Below, piece by piece: positions 36,249 to 48,200 of a stretch of 64,000 nucleotides of DNA. Within the stretch, counting starts at the first letter, position 1. Every line of letters begins with the position of its first letter. Where the stretch lies: contig NC_088307.1 of NCBI RefSeq assembly GCF_032854445.1, positions 19,790,017 through 19,854,016 on the forward strand, read 5' to 3'. This DNA is from Liolophura sinensis (lineage: Eukaryota; Mollusca; Polyplacophora; Chitonida; Chitonidae). The position numbers and the translations under genes are program-made. The notes under the pieces were generated by a model. The model did not search any database and was not told where the DNA came from. It saw nothing but the letters and a program-made list of their open reading frames with translations.

Positions 36249-39200
36249 TCAAACAAAACCTTGAAGATGCGCTTGCAGTTTGTCAGGAGCCTTCACTCTG
36301 GCAGTGGCCTGAAAATAACAAAGTGACAATTAAAATTAAAATATGTTTAATTGTTTGTTTTGGACTCAGTTCTACTTTCAACATTAGAACTGCAATTATT
36401 TAACAACAGTGTTAAATCTTGTACCGGAGAGATCTCGGTGCCAAAATATGTATAGTGCTACCCCACAGTAAGACCATGCCAAAGACACTCCGTTCACACC
36501 TCACTACACCAGTAAGTAGTTGGCCTAGCTAAGTTGCTAAGTGCCTAGCAATAGAAATATCGATTTAAGTTCTCAGGTATGACTTGACTTGGGATTCAGC
36601 CCCAGGCCCAGGGATCACAAAGCGATCTTAGGCTTAAGTCAAAGTTTGAATCATTAAATTTGGTATTTTCCTTTCTGTTATTTTGTCTGAAATTTGTTTT
36701 ACAATAGCTTACCCAGAAATTACGTTGTTAAGAAATATTTTGACATTGTTACATAAGAAATAACAATTTTAAAGTGATGTGAAATTTTGACTTAAGTGTA
36801 AGATTGCTTTGTGATGCCGGGGCCACGTGTCTTGCTTGTAAAGTACCACTTCTTACATTGCGCTCATATTTATCAAGCAAATCAATACTTTAGTGATAAA
36901 TTTCAAGTGCTTAAAAAGACAAATTAACAACAGGAAGAATTCAAACTGTGGTGGGTACATTATTCTGCCAGCAGTAAAGAATCGGTGTACAAATATTAGA
37001 CTTCCTAAAGCAAAGCATTTTAACTGTAGCCATGTTTCAGTATTTCACTTACAATAAGTCTTAAGATGCTTGATAAATATGGGTTCTGTAGTATTTAGCT
37101 CATCCATCCTTCAGGATTTGTTTCTTTAAAGGTTATTTTCCTTTATACTGGCAGGAATGATTTTCTTTGGATTAAGCTTTTTCTGCTGAGCTAATAAAAT
37201 TATCACAGTTATGAAATACATGAGAAATTTCATACCTCATCAAACCTGTTTTCCAGAAGTGCTGCTAAAACTCTGGTAACATTTAGTACACATCCATGGA
37301 CCTAGAAAGAATGAAAAAAAAAATCTAACCATTGTTCATTTATAAGGGAATAACACATTGCAGCCTATTCACGTGCCTGACTTCCATAATGGTAGGAGAT
37401 AGTCCCCCACTAACCTAATTTTCACACCCTGTGATCGTTCAACAACAGCAGGAAATAATCCTTATTCCTTCTCTATTCAACCTATTAAATCTTCACACCC
37501 AGTAATTGTTCACACCCAGTGATTGTTTACACCCAGTGATTGTTTACACCCAGTGATTGTTTACACGAAGTGATTGTTTACACCCAGTGATTGTTCAACA
37601 ACAGCAGGAAATAATCCTTATTCCTTCTCTATTCAACCTATTAAATCTTCACACCCAGTAATTGTTCACACCCAGTGATTGTTCACACCCATTGATTGTT
37701 TACGCCCAGTGGTTGTTCACACCCAGTGATTGTTCAAACCCAATAGGTGGTACTTCTTGGTATTATATTTATTTTTTGTTTGGAGTTTAACTCTCCTGTC
37801 ATGTATTTTTCTGGATCTTTACTGCCTGTTTATATATAGACAACGAAAACCATATCTGTACCATCATTCAGTCATTCAACTAAAGAATTCATGCTCTTCC
37901 ACTACCAAAGTTATTTTGAAAGTTATCAACAGTTTTAACAATTCTAACACTCAGATAAATAAACCAGAGCCACATTGAGCTCACAACTTCAAAATCCAAG
38001 GCCAGTGCCAGTGAGCCATGGCGTTCTCAGCAAACTGTTGTCTTTCCAGTTTTGTGTGAGGAATTTCTGGCCAACCTTAAGCTGCGGATTTATTTATATC
38101 TTTGATTGGAGTTTCACGTCTTGCTTAAAAATATTCCACTTAAACAATATGGGCGAGTATTATGGTGGCAGGAAACCGAGTATAGCCTGGGGAAAACCAC
38201 GCCCATCTGCTGGTTTCAACTTCAAAGTGAATACATGTAGGCCTACACAAAACAACACAGGCATGTCATACAATCCTCACCATGTCTTAACTCAACCTTT
38301 TCCCTTCACCTTTCAGGTCATTTTGGTTTGGTATATTCTTTCTCCAAACCTTTCATAATGCTACTTAACCAGTTACAATTGGTTGACATCAAATTACTTC
38401 ATCAAGGGGTGTAAAAGAGAACCAGCAACTTTCACACTTCATTTGAACCTTGTGATCAGAGACATCAAATCAAGATTCCATTTTGTTCTCACCATAGCCA
38501 TATGTGTGGGGCCTCCTGATTGGTCCACGGTGTGGATGTTGAGTCTACGGCTGGTGAAGTCACCAAGAACAGACACATGGCCTATCTGCACAGTGAAAAA
38601 CAGTAGAGAAAATAGCTGTATTTATATTGATCCAGGTGTACAAGTTATATGTACAAAAACTTTTCATACATTTCATTAGTCACAAAGTTTCTTTAAAGTT
38701 CTTGTATCTATGCTTGTATGCTTTTTTCAAGGTCATATGTCAACAATATTTCAGCCATATGATGATGATGAGTCATTTGGTGTGTGGTTATATACTGTTA
38801 TGTTGTTGTGGTAAGTCATGTCCATTCCACCAAAGTGCGGCCGCCACTGAAGTATCATGCTGAAGACACCACGCATGACACCACATCCACTTACATTATA
38901 CTGACACCTGGTCAACCGGTCTTGTTTGTTTTCTTTAATTTCTCAGCTCTGCACGTCAAGTTAAAAATTTCTTTTGGACACGTACTGATGAACAAAAGTG
39001 CTGTAATTTTTTCTAAAATTCAATTAATGGACTTTATGATAGCCAGGTGGGGGAGGGGAGGCACTCCCTTTTTCAGAGGATCTGATCAAACCCTAATAAA
39101 AATGGCCGAAGCTAAAAAACTTCAGCAAAATGGCAGGGAGTTGGATTTGAACTCTGACGTGCATGTAACACTAACCTGTATATACTGTTGGAAAGGCTCT

Positions 39201-42200
39201 GACCACATCTGTACTTCACTTCTGTACGCTTCTCCCAGATGCAGTTCTGAGGCTGGAATCCGAACTAGCCTGTCGAGAAACACATTTCAAACTGACAACA
39301 TCAAGACAATTAAATGTAATTAATTCTTCTCTCTTTTTTGCATATGCAGTTTAACAGCTGCTGATGAGTGTTTCATTCTTTTCATATATATGTAAATTTG
39401 CATGTATGCTGCAAGTCACTGACAGTGTTGAACATCTGCTATAATTCTGCAACACTACCATTCATTAACTGTAATCCTTCACCTGTTGTACAATTATTGT
39501 AATCGTCTGACTCAGCTCTACATTTACCTATTTTTGTCAACACTGCTGTATGTACATTCACTGTATCAATTCAGTATTGTTGTACATTTCCTTAACTTGC
39601 CAATCATTTTTTTTTACATTTATTTAATTTGTCATTGATGTTGTACATATATTTAAATTGCCACTAATGTACATTTATTGTAATTCTTCTACAATGTTCA
39701 TATTTACTATAACTTTTCAACACTGCTGTATATTTACAATAATTCAATAATGTATCCTTCACTAGCTATTGCATTTCTGGAATTCTTCTATCTTTGATTT
39801 GACTTTACCGTTTACAGCACTAAATAACATCCCATTTCATCTCACCTCACAGGTAACTGTAGTTCACTGCACATTTCCATGGCAACCTTCTCTAACTGAC
39901 CTCTGGCCTCCTCACAATCGCCAATCGCCTGGCAACCCATGAAAGCGTGTGCCTAGGGTAATAAAATGAGAAACTAACTTGTCATAATGAAGCACGGAAC
40001 TATAAGAAGGCAGAAGACCCAGCAATGATTTATTTATTTATTTATTTGATTGTTGTTTTACGCCGCACTCAAGAATATTTCTCTTATACCAGGGTGTCCA
40101 GCATTATGGTGAGTGGAACCCGGGCAGAACTCGAGGAAAACCCACATCCATCTGCAGGTTGCTGGCAGACCCTCCTACGTTTGACATTTGTCACAATGCA
40201 GAGAATGTCATCTAAACTGATGATTACGCAGTCAGATATGCTACGAAAACTGTACTTTAAAGCCATTTTTACACCTCAAGAAGAAAGTTGATAAGCCTTT
40301 TCCTAGCTTTATGAGTTTGGTTGCATAATATACCATGTTTTAAGAAATAAAAACCAAGTGTTTTACGAATCCTTTAACAGGGATGAGACAGACACTAGGA
40401 TGAAAGAGAGGAAGTTATACAGCACAACCATAAGTTTGTCATTTTTAGCATTTCTGAATTAAATTCTGAACATTTTTCTGATGCATGTTTTGTGTAAATA
40501 AAGATGAATTCCTCCAAAAAGAGGACAGATCTCATGCCTGTTTAAGTGGTATCTGTTCCTATTCCAGCATATCTCAGTTTAAAGAATGGAACCCACAACA
40601 CTGGCACAGCAATCTTTCATGATTGTTAGTGTTCTAGATTACCTGTATGGTCTGGGTAGCTCTGTACAACCCTGTCTGATAGTTAATACCTGAGGATAAA
40701 ACCACGTAGAAATGTAATCTACTTGTGTAAGATAACAGTTTGTTTTATTTCACTCTATGCCATGTCCAAGAGTTCATTACTTAGTTCAAGGGAATTTGTA
40801 ACGTAATGTTTACCAGCAAGACAAACCTGGAGCAGAGTTTATTTATTCATTTGATTGGTGTTTTACCCCGTACTCAAGAATATTTCAATTATACAATGTT
40901 TTGGCGAAGCATTCCAGGAGAGCAAGCTGCTAAAGTGAAATTGATTTTTTTCCATTGTTACACTGAAGTATGTTATGATTTTCAATAAACATCTAGAGAC
41001 ATGTTTACATGGGTTGAAATTTACCCTATCAAAAATTTTTGTATTTAATTTAGAAAACATTCAGTACTTTTGACCCCACAAATAATCTCTGATATGTTTT
41101 TTTTCTCGAAGAAGAATGCTTCTTATTTCATGAAATGTTTTGCTACAAGTGTAAGAGGAAAATTAATAAGATGTTCAAAATGGCATAAGAATTTAAGCAG
41201 GGCCTTAAATTTAGTCCAGAGAAAAAAGCCAATTTAATGACTTTTGATAGTGGAATTAAAATATAAACCTTTCAATACACACCTGGTCCCATAATACACA
41301 CCTCGTGCCACAATACACACCAGGTTCCACAATACACACCTGGTCCCACAATACACACCTGGTCTCACAATACACACCACATTCCACAATACACACCACA
41401 ATACACACCTGGTCCCGCAATACACACCTGGTCCCGCAATACACACCTGGTCGCACAATACACACCTGGTCCCACAATACACACCAGGTCCCACAATACA
41501 CACCAGGTTCCACAATACACACCTGGTCCCGCAACACACAACTGGTCCTGCAATACACACCTGGTCCCATAATACACACCTGGTCCCACAATACACAACT
41601 TGTCCTGCAATACACGCCTGGTCCCACAATACACACCTGGTCCCACAATACACAACTGGTCCCACAATACACACCTGGTCCCACAATACACATCTGGTCC
41701 CACAATAACAACTACTATAATTAGTATTTTTTTTTGCTTCAGTTGAACTTACAAAATAACATGTTTTACTGCTCTGACTTACCTTTTGGGGAATAACTTC
41801 GACCAATGGAAAAATAGCGCAGTGGTAGAGATGAAGAGTCTGTGAATGTTTTAGTTAGGAAAGCTGGAATATCAGAAAGTTAACACAGATGTATACAAAT
41901 ACAGACTCTCCATGTAGTATGGGTGTACATTAGTGGTACTACCTCGTTAAAGCATCATAATTCTAAAGACACCAGATATGACACCAAATTACTCACAAGA
42001 ACCGACACCTGACCAACACCCAAACTTTCACCAAACATTGCAAAAACGACACCCTATCAGAAATGACATACCAATTCACCAGACACGTTCACATGACGTT
42101 CCAATTTGAAACCGGCCATTATATCTGAATAGATACAAGATATGATTCTCCCAGACACCAGATATATCTCCAAAAACAGACACCAGATATATCTCCAAAA

Positions 42201-45200
42201 CAGACACCAGATATATCTCCCAAAATAGACACCAGATATATCCCCCAAAACAGACACCAGATATATCTCCAAAAACAGACACCAGATCTATCTCCCAAAA
42301 CAGACACCAGATATATCTCCAAAAACAGACACCACATATATCTCCAAAAACAGACACCAGAAATGCGACGTAATCGAGATACCAGAAATGAGATCTTGGG
42401 TCAACACCAGACACTACCAGACATGACTCGACAGCTCGTCAAAGTTCAAAATATTATCAAAATGTCCTGTTGATTGGCAAAGAAATTTGGATGCTTAATA
42501 ATGAAATAGACTCGCAATTTTATAACATTTACAATTCCAATAGATCCTGTAAAATTAACCTCCTCCTTTCTGAGGACGGTGGTGTGCTACCTGTCAGCTT
42601 TACCTGAGAATGATGAGGGTGATACACCCTCCAGGTGATAACTGTTTGCAATCTTAGGGTGTTGCTTCTCATCCTTGGGGTGGTAGGACAGTGTGTACAC
42701 CTGGAAAATACAGTGTGAGAACTGTTAGCAATCTTAGGGTGTGGTTTCTCATCCTTGGGGTGGTAGGACAGTGTGTATACCTGGAAAAAGCAGGGTGAGA
42801 ACAGTTAACAATCTTAGGATGTGGCTTCTCATCTTGGGGTGGTAGGACAGTGTGTATACCTGGAAAAAGCAGGGTGAGAACAGTTCACAATCTTAGAATG
42901 TGTGGCTTCTCATCCTTGGGGTGGTAGGCCATCGTGTATACCTGGAAAATGCAGTTTGAGAACTGTCAGCAATCTTAGGGTGTGGCTTCTTATCCTTGGG
43001 GTGGTAGGACAGTGTGTATACCTGGAAAATGCATGTATTGTTAATACAGGGCCTCTGGAAAGAGCAAATTATTTAATTTGACAGACCTATCGTCTTCATC
43101 CGAGCAGTAGTCAGGAGAAAGCAGCTGTCTGCTGCACATTAAGCGACGAATGATATAATACTAAAATCTTTACAAATAGCCTAAATGGGAGATTGATATA
43201 TATACAGTATAAGTCCATATACTGTAAAATACTTATTATCCACTGGACTTTGTGTCATTCATTCTCTGTCAAGCAACACGATTAGTTCTGCATTGTGTTT
43301 GGTTTTGTCATTGCATTGTTGTACACACTTCACAGTTTGTTAGAAGCTCACTCATTGGTCCACAGGAGAGACACAGCCAATGGAATAACGTGTATCATAG
43401 TGACATTCATTGGAAGCCAGCAGGGGCCTCCATGGCTCAGTGGGTTAGCGCGCTAGCGCAGCGTAATGACCCAGGAGCCTCTCACTAATGCGGTCGCTGT
43501 GAGTTCAAGTCCAGCTCATGCTGGCTTCCTCTCCGGCCATAAGTGGGAAGGTCTTCCAGCAACCTGCGGATGGTCGTGGGTTTCCCCCGGGCTGTGCCTG
43601 GTTTCCACCCACCATAATGCTGGCTGCCGTCGTATAAGTGAAATATTCTTGAGTACGGCGTAAAACACCAATCAAATAAATAAATAAATTTCTTTCACCA
43701 TACCGACATACCAAAGATACCGAAGCCTAATTTTCCCTCCCTGCTGTTTAAATTTAGCTGGCTTGCCAGGCTTTCTTGTCGCAACTCCTTTCAGCCTATA
43801 CTCCTATACTACTGTCTATAGTACATGATTCAATATTGTAACTATTTTTCGCTGTAAATTTTTGACTGCGAAATCTGACAAAATTAAGTACGTCACAATA
43901 ACTATAATTTATTCATGTCAAAAATAATAGAAGTGACAGACTAAGCGTAAGTAGTAAAAGTGAAAATGCTCCCACCTCCTCTGCACTGTGAACATCAGCT
44001 CCACTTGCTTCCTGAAACAGTAAGAATTGAAACTTGTCAAAATATGTTAATGGCTACAGAAATCAATTAATACAGAATCTAGATGTGATACTGAAGGTCC
44101 ACAAAACACTTAACATAGATGGAATTAGAAATTTTACTTTCAACTCCTAAACAGCAAGCATTACGATCTTTGAGCATCAGCAAACATTGAATACACCAGG
44201 CCAGATCGATGCATTAAAAATGGGACATGTTTGCATGCGTTGAACGCGCAGCGTTTGTGAAAACTTTTCCCGTGTATTGATGCGATTCCCGTTCTTGGAA
44301 ATCATTGGACAATCAGTCGCAAACGCAATCGCATGCCCATGGAAACACAGCTTCATAAAGGCTTGACTCGACCTAGGACTGAACCCCGGCTCTATTATGA
44401 GGCAGATGCTCTATCCACTACGCCATCATGTTTGTAACCATGATGTATTCAACCAGATGTTGTTCTGAAATGTTGTATAAAGCTGAAAGATGTGCTACTG
44501 TAATTTTTCAACCTATTTGCATGTTGGCAAGGAGTTTAATCAAACATATTCTTAAGGCCTTACTCTGTGCAGGCTTACATTAAGATTATACTTTATGTGA
44601 AGCTCTGAAATTGGCCAAACCAACAAATGTAGTTTTGTCTCCAAAATCTAACTATAAACGTGTATAAATTGCACTGAAAGTTGATCTTTCATACGTGAAA
44701 AGGTTGAGAAATTAGGGTGCTTACCATGACGGCCGTTCTGAACATCTCTGGACAGGAGAGCTGAACAAAACCCCTGTCATGGAGATTCTGTGTGACATAA
44801 GACTGCACGGCCTGTTCTAACGATGCTAACTCCCCCAGGAGGTAATACGCAGTGGGACCCACATTGCTGTAACAGGAATCCTGGATGTCACACGGTCTGT
44901 GTGGAGGTGAGTGGGCGGGTGAGATTGTGGGTGGAAGGTGAGTGGGTAAGCGGGGTTCGGTGGGTGGGGTGAGTTACAAGATTTCCTTGTATATTCCATT
45001 TACACATAAATGTATATAACATGGCAGTCAGTTATATGAATGGAAGAAACCTGAGTGTTGGGAGAAAACCACAGGCCTTCGGTATGTTAGTCAATAACTT
45101 TCCCACTTGGGACATACAACAAGCTTTTAAATTAAGAGAAATTGAATGAATGAATGAATGAATAAATGTCAAGAGAAATTGAGGACAAAGTACTGGAACT

Positions 45201-48200
45201 AGCCTTGAACTTGTTCACGACGGCAAAATCTCACTTAAAAACGATACCAACATACCTGAATTTAATGAGACCATGTTTTTTCCCCAATTTTACATGGCTT
45301 GTGCTTTGACAATCATTTTCTGAAATAGAAAATAAAATGCATCAGAACAATTCTTTTATTTCCTGACATGATAACAGCACAACATGTACATGATCGTGAT
45401 ATTATAAAATGTATTGTATTTGGTTATGTGTAGTAAAAACAAACATTTCTTTTATTTTTTTTTTTTAAGACAAGATACAAAATTATGGATAGATAGGTGG
45501 ATGATGCTGACACAACTGACAAAATTTATTTATTTATTTATTTGACTGGTGTTTTACGCCGTACTGAAGAACATTTCACTTACACGATGGCGGCCAGCAT
45601 TATGGTGGGAGGAAACCAGGCAAAGCCTGGAGGAAACTCATGACCATCCGCAAGTTGCTGGTAGTCCTTCCCACTTACGCCCAACTGACAATATAAGCGT
45701 TCAAATGCGCAAGATAACGTTAAGAAAGGACTTATATGTTGCTTCACTGAGACACCTTACTAAAGACAAATAAGCTGCCCCGCCCGAGCCATTATACTGA
45801 TACGGGTCAACCAGTCATTGCACTATCCCCTTCATGCTGAACGGCAAGCGACATTTCTTGTAATAATGGCTGTGCAACATTCAGACATGCATGAGAAAAT
45901 TCATGTAGGGATGACGGTGTCATCATTTTGGCTAGAATGGTGGCCTAAAGGCTTGACAGAGTAGCCTCTTTGGTCTGATTTTAATGTTTTTTCTCCTACA
46001 GAGACTTTGCACATAAAGTTTTAGTCTCAGAGGAAACATTTTTGTAGCATTTTTCAGCAAGTTGTGGCAAACTTCTATTCCAGAGTTCTCAAAAATGAGC
46101 ATCTCCTCTACAGGTCCAACGTAAAAACAGACAAAATTTTGAAATTTTGAACTTAAATATGACCCTAATTGTTCATTTTTTCTTTCCTGTGGACACATTT
46201 TTTTTTCTTTGCAAGATCTCCTTTCTTACCGAATGATGTTTCTTTTACAACATGTGGAGTATCACCCATGGGCTGCAACATCAAAAGAGAAAATATTACC
46301 GTTACTGTGGCATTACCGAGCCAAGATGAGGCTCTTACAGCTTTACCCTTAACCATATCATTAAATCTTAACTTAGATTTGGTAGCAAGAGCTCTCCTGT
46401 GCGAGACACATGAATGCAAAACTTCAGCTCGATTTATCAAGTATTGAAGTTGTGAATAATTAATATGCACACTGAGCTTTAGTGGTGTGATCATTGTGCT
46501 TTATTCCTGTGTGCATGTAATACCTCGGCACAATACATGTAGCACTGTTTGAGTGAGTGAGTGAGTGAGTGAGTGAGTGCTTGGGGTTTAAGGTCTTACT
46601 TAACAATTTTTCAGTCATATGACGACGAAAGAATCCTTAGAGTGCATGTAATGTGCCTCCTTGTTGCAGGACGGATTTCCACCACTCTTTTATCTAGTGC
46701 TGCCTCACTGAGATGCCTTACGGAAGGCAAGTCAGCCTTCCCACCTGAGCCACTGATACGGGTCAACCAGTCATTGCACTATCCACTTCATGCTGCACGC
46801 CAAGTAAAGAAGTTACAACTTCCTCTTTAAGGTCTTAGGTGTGACTCAACCCAGGATCGACCCTGGATCTACCGCTCCCGAAGCGGACGCTCTACCAACT
46901 GTGCTATCGGGGCCGGTGTAAATCACAGTAATTCATATGTTCACAGCTTATCAATTCTATGACATCCCTCTTGTTTACTGTGTTCCACATGTATACAAAA
47001 CCAAAGCTCAATATATATAGTTTCTTTTGAGACAATCCCCCTAACATTTACTTTAACATTTCTTTCACTGTTACTGGTCACTGACATTGATGCATGAGTG
47101 GTAACGTAAGCTATGCATATACTTTGCACAGGCGGGTTAAAAATCAGGTTCTCATACAATACTGAAATTTTATCTTCATTTACATCTTTGTTTATGTATA
47201 AATTATTTCACAAAAACTGTAAAATCTCACTGAAAGTTCCCAGATATAAACGCAAAAAAAAAAAAAAAAAAAAAAATGTAGCCCTTTTCTGTTTACTCTG
47301 TTCAGGTTTGAACCGTAACCATGCAAACGTTGCCCAAATCGTTCTAATGTGTTAACAAGTGAATGACTGACTGATGGGCTACTTTAAGTCTCTTATTGCT
47401 TTTTCAAAGTCACAAAAACATAACAAACATAAAAAAAAAGAAAAAATCAAAAATGATGTTCTTGGTAAAATGGAGAATTCTGACAACGGCTTTGTGGTGA
47501 CATAAATCACTGTATTTCACCTAAAAATGGACTCTCAGAAGATTATAAAGGCCTTAAAATGATAGTTTTGATGCTAACACTAAAAGTTTTTCTGGTGAGA
47601 AATTAAAATCAAACATCACAAAAAATACTTTATTAGGTGGAATAGTTAACCAGAATCAAACAAAATGCATCCCTTGAAATATGCTAAACTTTGAGTGAAG
47701 TGTAGTAAAACTTAACAGTTGCTATAGGCATTTAAGGGGGGATAACTCTTGCTAGAAACACACAATACCGTGTCTGGATGCAACTGGTTGGGTAGTCTCA
47801 AGGCTGTCAACATTACCCGCTCTTCTAACTCCAAGTACTGAGGCTGTGAAAACAAAAACATTTACACTGATTCATTGTAGTTGACTTGTTTTGGGGATAT
47901 TTACACAAATTTAAACAGGCTATATCGGTGAATTTGGGAAAAATCCACACATTGCATTCACCTAGAAAAAATGAAGTGTCAGTATTTACCAAGTTTAGCT
48001 CAAATTTTTGCCTTTTAGTAAATATTTGACAATACCTGCTTATGATCCTAAAATTATAAGTCAATCCACTTCATAAATATAATTTACTTATACTGTACAT
48101 ATTTAATTAGATTGTATTCATGTATAAAACAACATTCTGCTGGTGGACTGAGCATCCCTGTGGCCTGGTCCCTTCACATTGTTTCAATGTTACTGTATGT

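Larger units (their letters stand above)
25437..40170. repeat. Segmental duplication block A, copy 2
   Basis: Second copy of 513-15,640 in direct orientation, holding gene U copy 2 and the last exons of the intact SLIMP-like gene. Small indels, satellite length changes and single-base differences separate it from copy 1. Confidence 0.9.

Noticed and set aside
41234-41806. Open frames up to 190 codons on both strands
   Set aside because: Artefact of the 19-bp satellite: several frames on both strands are open at once, and the region is an intron of the SLIMP-like gene.
41783-41839. Alternative reading of the 57-bp exon as LHLYHCAIFPLVEVIPQK
   Set aside because: The frame fits the neighbours only if the 97-bp and 47-bp exons are ignored; with them the phase-1 reading LPLRYFSIGRSYSPK aligns with SerRS motif 2.
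42057-42414. Overlapping open frames rich in GDISGVCF-type repeats
   Set aside because: Produced by the 27-bp intronic satellite; no independent coding signal.
46843-46914. Possible tRNA gene
   Set aside because: It has A- and B-box-like motifs and a pairable anticodon arm but is joined to the SINE body and (CACT)n tail, so it is the SINE head. The heads at 9,465, 43,424, 44,345, 55,179 and 63,797 are rejected for the same kind of reason.
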